Translations under genes and position numbers: made by a program
Origin: Paenarthrobacter nicotinovorans
GTDB taxonomy: Bacteria > Actinomycetota > Actinomycetes > Actinomycetales > Micrococcaceae
Direction: 5' to 3'
Length of the DNA: 64,000 bases
NCBI RefSeq assembly: GCF_021919345.1
Contig: NZ_CP089293.1
Location: forward strand, 496,001 to 560,000
Shown: positions 46,153 through 54,533 of the stretch, in pieces
How positions within the stretch are numbered: the stretch's first letter is position 1
Layout of the letters: every line of letters begins with the position of its first letter
The notes under the pieces: model-generated
Seen by the model: the letters and a program-made list of their open reading frames with translations, nothing else
Database searches by the model: none
What the model was told of the DNA's origin: nothing

Positions 46153-46770
46153 TTGCGGGAATCGGATGATCTGGCTCCCAGCCTGGACCAACCGCCGATC
46201 GAAAGTCCGAAATCTGTGACCGACGCATTGACCGACGAAGCGCTTCACGCACTCCAAGGCAATAACGCGGAACTGTTCAGCGCCGTTTACCAGGCCTATG
46301 CAGGCCAGGTTCTTGGGTATTTGACGGCCAAAGGCGTCCCGGACCCGGAAGCAACCACGCAGGATGTTTTCCTCGCTGTCCTTCCACGCCTGGACGAGAT
46401 CAATGGAGGCGTCAACGGCCTCAGGACCTTTATCTTCTCGGTAGCCCACGCCCGAATGGTGGATGAGCACAGGAAGGAAAGCCGGACACCTGACCAGCAC
46501 GAGTTTGAGCCCGAGCGGGATGCGCGCGAAGCGAGCTCGGCAGAGGCTGAGGCGATGCTGCGGTTGGCCCCCTACGAGGTGATGGCGTTGCTGGAACACC
46601 TCGGCGAAGAGCAGCGGGAGGTCCTGACGCTCCGCATCGTCGCAGGCCTCACCGTGGAGCAGGTGGCCGGAATCATGGGGAAAACCGCCGGTGCAGTGAA
46701 GCAGCTGCAACGGCGGGCACTGATCACCCTCCGTGAGCATTCGGCAGTAAAGGAATACGTGTCGCCATGA
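46153..46770 (+). CDS. ECF-type RNA polymerase sigma factor
   Basis: About 205 residues. Region 2: LFSAVYQAYAGQVLGYLTAKGVPDPEATTQDVFLAVLPRL, then FIFSVAHARMVDEHRKE. Region 4: LEHLGEEQREVLTLRIVAGLTVEQVAGIMGKTAGAVKQLQRRALITLRE. There is no anti-sigma ZAS domain here; the coupled next gene (ATGA overlap) is a membrane protein that may do this. The start is uncertain: TTG 46153 or GTG 46216 (MTDALTDEAL). Confidence 0.9.
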   Translation: MRESDDLAPSLDQPPIESPKSVTDALTDEALHALQGNNAELFSAVYQAYAGQVLGYLTAKGVPDPEATTQDVFLAVLPRLDEINGGVNGLRTFIFSVAHARMVDEHRKESRTPDQHEFEPERDAREASSAEAEAMLRLAPYEVMALLEHLGEEQREVLTLRIVAGLTVEQVAGIMGKTAGAVKQLQRRALITLREHSAVKEYVSP

Positions 46771-47567
46771 CATACAAGGATTTGGACCGCGGGCAGATCG
46801 TGGACGAGCTGCTGCTCGACGCCGGTCTCAGCGACGCGTCCGATGTTCGGCAGGCGCTTCTGGCCATGGGGCAGCTTGCCGACGCGGCGGCTCCTGCACC
46901 CGGCGCGGAACTCGCTGCCATGCTGGCGGGACCGCATGATGAGGTTTCCAAACGACGTTGGCGGCATAAGCACCGGACCGCAGTAGTAAGTGTTGCCGTG
47001 GTTGCGGCGATGGGACTTGGTGCCAGCGGTGTTGCAGCCGCAAGTTCAGGCTTTACGCGGAGCCCGTCGTTCGAGGGTCTGCTGGGCACTGTCGCCCCGC
47101 ATCGGGCCGCTGCAGCGCCCGCCTTGCCCGCTCCCGATGCTCCCAAGGTCAGCACCGCGCCGGCGCCGTCGGTGGATCCGGCCGCGATCCCGCAGCCCTC
47201 TCCGGTGCAGCCAACGCCGGCAACGATGATCCCGATTCCCGCGCAGCAACAGGCGCCGGCAGCATCCCAAGCAGTACCCCAGACGCCGCCGGGAACCGCG
47301 CCCGCTGCTGCCACCGCCGTCGTGCCCGCCGCGAATCCGCCAGCGCCGCAACCGGCCAAGGCTGTGCCGGGAGCGATGCCCGCTGCGCCCACCACGCCGG
47401 CGCCTTGGCTGCGGCCCGGCCCGGCGGGCCCAGGCGCCCTGCCCGGCAACGGCCTTTCCGTAGCTTCTGAAAAGGAGGCCATGGCGCAGCTCAAAGCCGC
47501 TGAAGAAAAACTGAAGCAGTGGAAGAAGCAGCTGAAACGGCAGGATCCGGCACAGCCACGTCCGTGA
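46767..47567 (+). CDS. Membrane protein co-translated with the sigma factor (possible anti-sigma)
   Basis: 266 residues. A cytoplasmic N-terminal part of about 70 residues (DELLLDAGLSDASDVRQALLAMGQLAD) is followed by one helix (AVVSVAVVAAMGLGASGVAAASS), an extracytoplasmic Pro/Ala-rich region of about 130 residues and a C-terminal Lys/Glu helix (MAQLKAAEEKLKQWKKQLKRQ) that could coil. The coupling to a sigma gene suggests an anti-sigma role, but no HxxxCxxC zinc motif is visible, so this is inference. Confidence 0.7.
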   Translation: MTYKDLDRGQIVDELLLDAGLSDASDVRQALLAMGQLADAAAPAPGAELAAMLAGPHDEVSKRRWRHKHRTAVVSVAVVAAMGLGASGVAAASSGFTRSPSFEGLLGTVAPHRAAAAPALPAPDAPKVSTAPAPSVDPAAIPQPSPVQPTPATMIPIPAQQQAPAASQAVPQTPPGTAPAAATAVVPAANPPAPQPAKAVPGAMPAAPTTPAPWLRPGPAGPGALPGNGLSVASEKEAMAQLKAAEEKLKQWKKQLKRQDPAQPRP

Positions 47568-47588
47568 TTCCCCGCGTGAGGACGGCAG

Positions 47589-47594
47589 TAGGCT
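47589..47594 (+). promoter_or_regulatory. -10 box of probable leaderless promoter
   Basis: TAGGCT ends 6 nt before ATG 47601. Confidence 0.5.
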
Positions 47595-47600
47595 TGGACC

Positions 47601-48026
47601 ATGATGCACGTCAACGATCCCGCCGTCGTCGAACGGTTGATGCGGACCAAAGGCACGTGGGCCATCGTCGGCCTCAGCAACAACGAGTGGCGTTCGGCCT
47701 ATGACGTTTCGCTTTACGTCCGGGACAAGATGGGCATGGAGATCATCCCCGTCAACCTCAAGGGCGAGGACGTGCACGGCGAGAAGGGCTACAAAAGCCT
47801 GGGGGACATTCCCCTCGACAAGCACCCCATCGATGTTGTGGATTGCTTCGTCAATTCCGAACGTGTTGGTGCGGTCATCGACCAGGCAATCGAGGTCGGC
47901 GCCAAGGCGGTATGGCTCCAGCTGGGAGTCTTCGACGACGACGCCACGCAACGCGCAATGGACGCAGGCCTCGACGTCGTGGTGAATTCATGTCCGGCGC
48001 GTGAAGGCTGGCATTACGGCTTGTGA
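47601..48026 (+). CDS. CoA-binding domain protein (YccU-like)
   Basis: 141 residues. GTWAIVGLSNNEWRSAYDVSLYV is the Rossmann-type CoA-binding start; PVNLKGEDVHGEKGYKSLGDIP and AVWLQLGVFDDDATQRAMDAGLDVVVNSCPARE complete the family pattern. Function unknown; the cytoplasmic fold is like the CoA-binding domain of succinyl-CoA synthetase. Confidence 0.9.
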   Translation: MMHVNDPAVVERLMRTKGTWAIVGLSNNEWRSAYDVSLYVRDKMGMEIIPVNLKGEDVHGEKGYKSLGDIPLDKHPIDVVDCFVNSERVGAVIDQAIEVGAKAVWLQLGVFDDDATQRAMDAGLDVVVNSCPAREGWHYGL

Positions 48027-48089
48027 TTCCTGCGCTGGTTCTTCTGCTAGATTGCTGCTGACTCATCTCTTCAGCCCCGGGGGACGGCC

Positions 48090-48947
48090 ATGTCCGGCGA
48101 CCATTTTGCAATGCCATTTTCCATTCCCAGCAGACGGGCCGCCTTGGGTATCTTCGGCGCCTCCATGGTGGCCGGTCTAACCGCCTGCACTGCCGCTGAA
48201 GGGGCGGAAAGTTCGACGCCGGCGCCTGCGCCGACTGACACGGCAACGCCAGCGGCCTCCCCTTCGGCGACGGCGACGCCCACCCCCACGCCGACCCCCG
48301 CAGCAACGAAGCGGATCCGCCGCTCCTTCATTCCGGACTTCCAGCTGCCGCCGGTCGTGGGCGGCCTCGCCCCAGTCATCACCAGGATCCCCACAAAGCA
48401 CCCGGTCGTTTTTCTGACCATCGACGACGGCAACATCAAAACCCCGGAATCGGTCAGACTCATGGCCGAATACGACTACCCGGCGTCGCTGTTCCTCACC
48501 AAGGACACCATCGCTGACAATCCGGCGTTTTTCAACGCCTTCAAAGCCCAAGGCAGCCTGGTGGAAAACCACACGGTCACCCACAACATCAACATGGTGC
48601 GCCAATGGGGATATCAGCAGCAGCTCAATGACATGGTGGGAATGCAGGAGTACGCCCTCCAGCACTATGGCCGCCGGCCAACACTTTTCCGTCCGCCGGG
48701 AGGCGCATATTCCAACGTGATGCGCCAGGCCGTTGCCGATGCCGGCATGAAAGCCATCATTACTTGGGAAGCCAAAGCCAACGCGGGAAAAATGGACTAC
48801 CAAGTGGGCAACGCTTTGCGACCGGGTGACATTGTGCTGATGCATTTCCGGGCAGAGTTCGCCGCTGACCTGGCTGCTTTCCGGGCTGCGCAGCTTGCAG
48901 CGGGGCTGGAAGTGGTGCTGCTTGAGGACTTCCTGGGCGTGGCGTAG
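48090..48947 (+). CDS. Polysaccharide deacetylase lipoprotein (NodB fold)
   Basis: 285 residues. Signal peptide with lipobox VAGLTAC (a twin-Arg SRRAALG precedes it), a Thr/Pro linker, then the NodB domain: VFLTIDDGN (metal/base Asp), NHTVTH (metal His-x3-His) and RPPGGAYSN. The last motif, LMHFRAEF, carries the His. Acts outside the membrane, removing N- or O-acetyl groups from a cell-wall or capsular polysaccharide. GGGGGA lies upstream of the ATG. Confidence 0.9.
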   Translation: MSGDHFAMPFSIPSRRAALGIFGASMVAGLTACTAAEGAESSTPAPAPTDTATPAASPSATATPTPTPTPAATKRIRRSFIPDFQLPPVVGGLAPVITRIPTKHPVVFLTIDDGNIKTPESVRLMAEYDYPASLFLTKDTIADNPAFFNAFKAQGSLVENHTVTHNINMVRQWGYQQQLNDMVGMQEYALQHYGRRPTLFRPPGGAYSNVMRQAVADAGMKAIITWEAKANAGKMDYQVGNALRPGDIVLMHFRAEFAADLAAFRAAQLAAGLEVVLLEDFLGVA

Positions 48948-48973
48948 CCGTACCTGCAGCGGTGGCGCTCCAG

Positions 48974-48979
48974 TAGGCT
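48974..48979 (+). promoter_or_regulatory. -10 box of probable leaderless promoter
   Basis: TAGGCT ends 6 nt before ATG 48986. Confidence 0.5.
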
Positions 48980-48985
48980 CGCTCC

Positions 48986-49396
48986 ATGGATGTTTCCCAG
49001 CTCCGTGAGATATGCCTTGGCTTCCCGGGCGCCTTTGAGGACTTCCCGTTCGGGCCCGGGACATCGGTCTTCAAGGTCCGTGCCGCCGTCGCCGGTGGTG
49101 CCCGGCACGAGGCCAAGATGTTCGCGCTGTCCTCCATGGATCCGGACGACTGGTCCGTGAGCCTGAAGTGCGAGCCTGCCCTGGCCGAACAACTCAGGGC
49201 GGCCAATCCGGAAATCACCGGTGCCTGGCACATGAACAAGACCCACTGGAACGGTGTCCGACTGGATGGTGCCCTTCCGGACGGGATGGTCCGGGACATG
49301 GTGGAGGACTCCTACGACCTCGTGGTGGCCACGCTGAGCCGCAAGCAGCAGGAGCAACTCGGCTGGGCCCGGCTGGCGCGCCCGCAAGGGGGCTGA
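48986..49396 (+). CDS. MmcQ/YjbR family protein
   Basis: 136 residues. LREICLGFPGAFEDFPFGPGTSVFKV, FALSSMDPDDWSVSLKCEP and HMNKTHWNGVRLDGALPDGMVRDMVEDSYDLV fit the YjbR (cyaY-like, DNA-binding-fold) family. Function not established; monocistronic. Confidence 0.9.
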   Translation: MDVSQLREICLGFPGAFEDFPFGPGTSVFKVRAAVAGGARHEAKMFALSSMDPDDWSVSLKCEPALAEQLRAANPEITGAWHMNKTHWNGVRLDGALPDGMVRDMVEDSYDLVVATLSRKQQEQLGWARLARPQGG

Positions 49397-49965
49397 TGCC
49401 CCTCCCCATGGCGCTGACATCGGACTAGATTGATAGTGCATACCAGGCGACATCAGCCACCGGGCTGGTCAGGAGCGGTTTGATGGTGGATACACGAAAG
49501 CACAGGCGCAGCTGTGGAACGTCCCACCGATCGCGCTGAGCCGGTGAAGCGATGCGCAAAGCCCACGGATATGCCACTGCTTCCCTGGATGAGCGAACCA
49601 CGCGGCGGATGATTGCTTCGCGCACTCGCTCCGGAGTGTTTACGGACGGTAAAAACCGCCTCACTGACCCCGCGACGGAGTCCGGGGATGGTCGAAAATT
49701 GGGCGGAACCAAAGGGAACTGAACATCCCGACGGGGTGTATCGCCGGTCCCGGACGGAATGCGGAAAGGCTCTCGCGGAGGGACCGTGAAAAGATCACGC
49801 TTTGACAAATGTTGATCGAAACTGCGGAGAAATATTGATTTTCGATCATTCGTGGTGAAGTATGTCACACGAAGGTTGGTGCTGCCAGAGCGTCAGCCCA
49901 GACTGTCCGACTGGACGGCCCTAGCCGCCGGAGTCGGCCTTACGAGTCACTAGAGGGGTATTGAA
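49397..49965. other. 569-base intergenic region before ngcE
   Basis: No supportable gene. An open frame of 147 codons on the minus strand lacks a ribosome-binding site and family features. The part near 49795-49860 is AT-rich, with TTGACA (49802-49807) but no matching -10, and an inverted repeat (next entry). It probably contains the ngc promoter and operator. Confidence 0.45.
49813..49848. promoter_or_regulatory. Inverted repeat upstream of ngcE, possible operator
   Basis: TGATCGAAA (49813-49821) and TTTCGATCA (49840-49848), 9-bp perfect arms separated by 18 AT-rich bases. Confidence 0.45.
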
Positions 49966-51375
49966 ATGACCATTCAGCACCAGTCCGTCGGTCGCCGTGG
50001 ATTCCTGCGCGGGGCACTCGCAGCAGCCGTACTCGTGCCCATGGGGGGAACCATCGCATCCTGTGCTGCCGGGGGAGGCGGCACCACCACCGGCCCCACG
50101 GGCACTGTCTCCGACACCAACCCGTTCGGCATGGCTGACAAGGCCACCCTCGACGCCGTGATCTTCAAGGGCGGCTACGGTATCGACTACGTGGATTTCG
50201 CCGGCAAGATCTTTGAAAAGACGCACGAGGGTTCCACCGCAAAGATCGCTCCGTCCACGGACATCGCCCAGGAACTCCAGCCCCGTTTCGTCGGTGGCAA
50301 CCCGCCGGACCTGATCGACAACTCCGGCGCCAAGGCAATCGGCTTCAGCACCATCCTGGCCCAGCTCGAGGACCTCACCCCCGTGGTGGAGGCCAAGAAC
50401 CTCGAAGGCAAGGTCATCAAGGACACCCTGTACACAGGCGTGCTGGCTCCGGGCACTTTCGACGGCAAGCTTGCCGCGCTGAACTACGTACTGACCGTCT
50501 ACGCCGTCTGGTACTCGGATTCCCTGCTCAAGGAAAACGGCTGGACCGTTCCCAAGACCTGGGATGAAATGTATGCGCTCGGCGAGCAGGCAAAAGCCAA
50601 GGGCAAGTACTTGTTCGTGTGGGGCAAGGAAGCCGCCACGTACTACCAGGAACTCGCCATCGCGTCCGCCATCAAGGAAGGCGGGGACGAAGTCCGCCTC
50701 GCGCTGGAAAACCTCAAGGAAGGTTGCTGGTCTCACCCGGCCATCCAGTCCGTCTTCACCGCACTGGACAAGATCGTGAAGGCCGGCTTCTTCAAGCCCG
50801 GCGGCTCGGGCACGCAGTTCACGGCCGCCCAGGCGCAGTGGAGCAACGCCCAGGAGGCTGTGTTCTACCCGTCGGGTTCGTGGATCGAGAACGAAATGAA
50901 GGACCAGACGAAGGCCGGCTTCAACATGATGGGCGCCCCGGCGCCCTCGGTCAGTGCCAGCCCCAAGATGCCTTACACCGCCCTCCACAGCGCAGCCGGC
51001 GAACCGTACATCGTCCCGTCGCAAGGCAAGAACGCGGCAGGCGGCAAGGAAATGCTCCGCATCATGCTGTCCAAGGAAGCTGCAACCAACTTCGCCAAGA
51101 CCAAGTTGGCTCCAACGATCGTCAAGGACACCGTTCCGGCAGACGGCTTCGGATCCACCGCTCTGGTCTCGCAAACCAAAATGCTGGGCGATGCCGGCGA
51201 CGACGTCTACTCCTGGAACTTCATCGACCTTTACGGAACCAACAAGGACCAGCTCGTTGTCTGGAACACCTTCCTGGACGGCAAGTCGGACGTTGCAACC
51301 CTGACCTCCGCACTGCAGAACATCACCGACAAGGTCCGTAACGACAGCTCGGTCAAGAAGATCGAAGTGAAGTGA
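49966..51375 (+). CDS. ngcE: N-acetylglucosamine/diacetylchitobiose-type ABC substrate-binding lipoprotein
   Basis: 469 residues. Twin-arginine start VGRRGFLRG with lipobox IASC, so a Tat-exported lipoprotein. The family signatures of NgcE follow: VIFKGGYGIDYVDFAG, LQPRFVGGNPPDLIDNSGAK, LNYVLTVYAVWYSDSLLKENGW and VFYPSGSWIENEMK. It binds N-acetylglucosamine or chitobiose in Streptomyces relatives. The GTG of the first permease overlaps its stop. AGAGGGG precedes ATG 49966. Confidence 0.88.
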   Translation: MTIQHQSVGRRGFLRGALAAAVLVPMGGTIASCAAGGGGTTTGPTGTVSDTNPFGMADKATLDAVIFKGGYGIDYVDFAGKIFEKTHEGSTAKIAPSTDIAQELQPRFVGGNPPDLIDNSGAKAIGFSTILAQLEDLTPVVEAKNLEGKVIKDTLYTGVLAPGTFDGKLAALNYVLTVYAVWYSDSLLKENGWTVPKTWDEMYALGEQAKAKGKYLFVWGKEAATYYQELAIASAIKEGGDEVRLALENLKEGCWSHPAIQSVFTALDKIVKAGFFKPGGSGTQFTAAQAQWSNAQEAVFYPSGSWIENEMKDQTKAGFNMMGAPAPSVSASPKMPYTALHSAAGEPYIVPSQGKNAAGGKEMLRIMLSKEAATNFAKTKLAPTIVKDTVPADGFGSTALVSQTKMLGDAGDDVYSWNFIDLYGTNKDQLVVWNTFLDGKSDVATLTSALQNITDKVRNDSSVKKIEVK

Positions 51376-52397
51376 CCGTAGTGAAAACACAGCAGAGCCG
51401 GAACGACGACGGCCTGGCCGCCGTCGTTCCGGCCGCAGCTCCACAGCAATTGGTCAAGCGGCGGCGCAAGCCGCTGACCTGGGACAAAGTCAGCTTCTTC
51501 GCGGTATTCCTCGGACTTCCGCTGGCGATCTACCTGTTGTTCGTGATCTGGCCGTTCATCCAGGCATTCGGCTACTCGCTGACGGACTGGTCCGGCTTCT
51601 CGCCCACACAGAACTTCATCGGCCTGGAGAACTACACCAAGATCTTCACGGACGATATCTTCATGAAAGCCATGGGGAACAACATCCTCCTGGTTATTTT
51701 CCTGCCGATCATCACCATCATCCTGAGCCTGGTGCTGGCTTCCCTGGTGACCGTTGGCGGAAGCAGCAAGGGGCAGATCAAGGGCCTCCGGAATTCCAGC
51801 TTCTACCGGGTTGTGTCATTCTTCCCGTACACGATTCCCGCGATTGCCATCGGCATCATGTGGGGGCAGATCTACGATCCTTCGGGCGGTCTGCTGAACG
51901 GCATCCTTACAGGGCTGGGTCTGGACCAGTTCAAGGACTTCGCCTGGCTGGGCAACAAGGACACTGCCATGATCGCCACGATGTTCGTGATCGTGTGGGG
52001 CTTCGTTGGCTTCTACATGGTCCTGTTCGTCGCAGGCATCAAGGGCATTCCCGCTGAACTCTTCGAAGCGGCAAGGATCGACGGCGCGGGCCGCTTCCGC
52101 ACCGCTGTGTCCATCACCATTCCGCTGATCCGGGACAACATCCAGACCGCCTACATCTACATGGGCATCCTGGCATTGGACGCGTTTGTCTACATGGCCG
52201 CACTGAACTCCGGCGGTGGTCCGGACAACTCCACACTGGTCATGGCGCAGCAGTTGTTCTTCACAGCCTTCAGCAAGGGGCAGTTCGGTCTCGCCAGCGC
52301 CATGGGTGTCGTGCTGGCCATTGCAACGCTGATCTTCTCCGGATTGGTCTTCTTGGTCAACCGGCTCACCGGCGGCGATAAGGATGTGAGCCTGTAA
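51372..52397 (+). CDS. ngcF: Sugar ABC transporter permease
   Basis: 341 residues, six helices, MalF type, with a cytoplasmic N-terminus of about 45 residues. EAA loop: GIPAELFEAARIDGAGRFRTAVSITIPLIRD. GTG 51372 overlaps the ngcE stop by 4 bases. It pairs with NgcG and needs an external ATPase such as MsiK, since no ATP-binding gene is in the operon. Confidence 0.9.
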   Translation: MTVVKTQQSRNDDGLAAVVPAAAPQQLVKRRRKPLTWDKVSFFAVFLGLPLAIYLLFVIWPFIQAFGYSLTDWSGFSPTQNFIGLENYTKIFTDDIFMKAMGNNILLVIFLPIITIILSLVLASLVTVGGSSKGQIKGLRNSSFYRVVSFFPYTIPAIAIGIMWGQIYDPSGGLLNGILTGLGLDQFKDFAWLGNKDTAMIATMFVIVWGFVGFYMVLFVAGIKGIPAELFEAARIDGAGRFRTAVSITIPLIRDNIQTAYIYMGILALDAFVYMAALNSGGGPDNSTLVMAQQLFFTAFSKGQFGLASAMGVVLAIATLIFSGLVFLVNRLTGGDKDVSL

Positions 52398-53290
52398 TGA
52401 CGACAAAAGTTTCAACTCCGGAAATGAAGTCCCTGCACTTCCAGCCGCGGACCCCGGCAACATCCACGTCCGACAAAGTGGTGGGAGCGGTCTCGCACAC
52501 TGCCCTGACCATTTGGACGCTCATTGTCATCCTGCCGTTGCTGTGGACGGTCATGTCGTCCTTCAAGACGTCCAGCGAGATCTTTGCTTCGCCGTTCGCC
52601 TTGCCGTCCCAGTGGAACCTGGATAACTACACCAAGGCGTGGAGTGAAGCAGGCATCGGAGCTGCGTTCCTGAACTCCGTGCTGGTGGTCGCTGTGGCCC
52701 TGGTGATCGTCATGGTCCTTGGCGCCATGTGTGCCTACGTGCTTGCCCGCTACACCTTCCCGGGCAGCAGGGCCATCTACTACCTGATGCTCGCCGGCCT
52801 GACTTTCCCGATCTTCCTGGCCATGGTTCCCTTGTTCTTCGTCCTGAAGAACATGGGACTGCTGAACACACTGCCCGGGTTGATTCTGGTCTACGTCGGC
52901 TTCGCGCTGCCGTTCACGGTGTTCTTCCTCTTCTCCTTCTTCAAGTCGTTGCCGCACGAAATCACAGAGGCAGCAGCCCTTGACGGTGCGGGGGAGTGGC
53001 GGACGTTCTTCCAGGTCATGTTGCCGATGGCCAAGCCGGGCCTCGCCTCGGTGGCCATCTTCAACTTCCTGGGCCTGTGGAACCAGTTCCTGATCCCGGT
53101 GTCCATCAACGCCGCCGGTCCACGCGTGCTGTCGCAGGAACTGGCGGCCTTCGCCGGCCAGATGGGCTACGCGGTGGACTTCGGGGCATTGTTCGCCGCC
53201 GTTACCGTGACCGTGGTTCCGGTGCTGATCGTGTACATCATCTTCCAGCGCCAGTTGCAGGGCTCCGTTTCACAGGGCACCTCAAAGTAG
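52397..53290 (+). CDS. ngcG: Sugar ABC transporter permease
   Basis: 297 residues, six helices, MalG type. EAA loop: SLPHEITEAAALDGAGEWRTFFQVMLPMAKPG. ATG 52397 overlaps the previous stop (TAATG). Terminator follows. With ngcEF it forms an amino-sugar importer dependent on a shared ATPase encoded elsewhere (established for Streptomyces Ngc/MsiK, inferred here). Confidence 0.9.
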   Translation: MTTKVSTPEMKSLHFQPRTPATSTSDKVVGAVSHTALTIWTLIVILPLLWTVMSSFKTSSEIFASPFALPSQWNLDNYTKAWSEAGIGAAFLNSVLVVAVALVIVMVLGAMCAYVLARYTFPGSRAIYYLMLAGLTFPIFLAMVPLFFVLKNMGLLNTLPGLILVYVGFALPFTVFFLFSFFKSLPHEITEAAALDGAGEWRTFFQVMLPMAKPGLASVAIFNFLGLWNQFLIPVSINAAGPRVLSQELAAFAGQMGYAVDFGALFAAVTVTVVPVLIVYIIFQRQLQGSVSQGTSK

Positions 53291-53314
53291 TACAACAGCG
53301 CTAAAAACAGAGTT

Positions 53315-53351
53315 CGACGGCGGTCCGCACCCCAGGTGCGGGCCGCCGTCG
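53315..53351. terminator. Hairpin terminator after ngcEFG
   Basis: 17-bp stem with one G-U type mismatch (53315-53331 with 53335-53351), starting CGACGGCGG; member of the shared hairpin family. Confidence 0.82.
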
Positions 53352-53388
53352 GGCGTTAAGGGCAGCGGGGGAGGGGGCGCGATCCGGT

Positions 53389-54303
53389 TCAGTCCCTGCC
53401 GGCCTCAATGAACTTAAGGGCGGTGTACCCGGGGTTTGTCAGGAGGACCTCGTGGCTGCCTTCCATACTGACCAGCCGGAAGACGCCCAACCTGTTTGAT
53501 AGCCGGGGGTGCCGTCCCCATTCCCCCTGGGTGATGTCGTTGTCGTCCAAAGGCGCGATGTAGCTGAACGCCTGGGGAACGCGCTCCCAACCTGTCATGT
53601 CTGCAGGGTCGGTGAATGCGCCGAAGGGCTGGGGGCGCAGTACATCGTAGATTTCCTGGGCGTGTTCGGCGCTTCCATCGTTGAAGAATCCGTCCCTCCA
53701 CACGAAGAACGGCAGGACCACCGAGCCGTCAGAGCGTTCGTCGGCGCTTGCCTGCAGGGCGGCCCGGAGGTGCGGCGGTACCTCGTCCACCAGCGCTTTG
53801 CCGTGCTCCGGCACGAACGCTGCAAAGTAGACGAGTCGTCGGATCCGTTCGGGCATTTCAATGGCGACCCTGGAGATCAGATAACCGCCCCAGCTGTGGC
53901 CCACCAGCACAAAGTCGCTGAGGTTGTGCTCCCTGATGTATTCGATGATCGGCTCGGCCGCACCGTTCAGGTTGACGTATTTGCTGTCGTTCGGCCCCAG
54001 TCCACCCGCAGTGGGGGTATGAACTTCGTGCCCTGCCGCCTCAAGGTGGGTGCGAACGGGGTCCCACATTTCGCCGTAGTGCCAAGCGCCGTGTACAAGG
54101 ACAAACTTCACCAGCGCCAGCATGGTGCCGACGAGGGGATCGTCCGTGGGGAAGAAGAGCTTATTGAATACCAGTGCAGCGGCTGTGCCGTAGAGAAAGA
54201 AGTCGTACCATTCCACTGCCGTACCGGCGAGGCTCGAAGCAGCAACCACGGGCAAGCTGGAGTGCTTTTGCTGCCTTGGCTCGGCTTTCTTCAAATCGGT
54301 CAT
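53389..54303 (-). CDS. Chimeric protein: MHS-transporter N-terminus fused to an alpha/beta hydrolase
   Basis: 304 residues. Residues 1-64 (LPVVAASSLAGTAVEWYDFFLYGTAAALVFNKLFFPTDDPLVGTMLAL) are the N-terminus and first helix of an MHS-family MFS transporter. Residues 65-304 (KFVLVHGAWHYGEMWDPV, nucleophile VGHSWGGYLIS, SMEGSHEVLLTNP with final His) form a complete soluble alpha/beta hydrolase. The GTG at 54111 is the likely original hydrolase start. The transporter's other 11 helices are gone, so a deletion has joined two neighbouring genes in frame. The product may be a membrane-tethered hydrolase. Expected control: the divergent GntR regulator. Confidence 0.85.
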   Translation of the reverse strand: MTDLKKAEPRQQKHSSLPVVAASSLAGTAVEWYDFFLYGTAAALVFNKLFFPTDDPLVGTMLALVKFVLVHGAWHYGEMWDPVRTHLEAAGHEVHTPTAGGLGPNDSKYVNLNGAAEPIIEYIREHNLSDFVLVGHSWGGYLISRVAIEMPERIRRLVYFAAFVPEHGKALVDEVPPHLRAALQASADERSDGSVVLPFFVWRDGFFNDGSAEHAQEIYDVLRPQPFGAFTDPADMTGWERVPQAFSYIAPLDDNDITQGEWGRHPRLSNRLGVFRLVSMEGSHEVLLTNPGYTALKFIEAGRD

Positions 54304-54431
54304 TGTGGGGATCCTTTTGCGATTGGGAGCGGCCGGGCTTCTTGTGAGGCGGGCCGATGTCCCAAGAAATTGAGGGGTTCCAGTGCGTGAGCGGAATCAC
54401 TTGAGCCGCCACTGAAAACTACTGTAGACGA

Positions 54432-54443
54432 GTTGTATACAAC
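54432..54443. promoter_or_regulatory. GntR (FCD) operator
   Basis: GTTGTATACAAC, a perfect 12-bp palindrome, typical of FadR-type GntR sites (core GTATAC). A second GTATAC at 54504-54509 lies near the regulator start. Confidence 0.7.
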
Positions 54444-54533
54444 CTGTCTATAGTTAGGGTTAAAGATTCTTCCAGACGTCCGGGACCCTCCTGGAGGCAA
54501 CTCGTATACTGGGCTTCGCGAGAAAGGCTCTCC

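Noticed and set aside
49425..49868. 147-codon minus-strand gene upstream of ngcE
   Set aside because: No ribosome-binding site, no known motif, and its start lies in the AT-rich promoter-like region with an inverted repeat.
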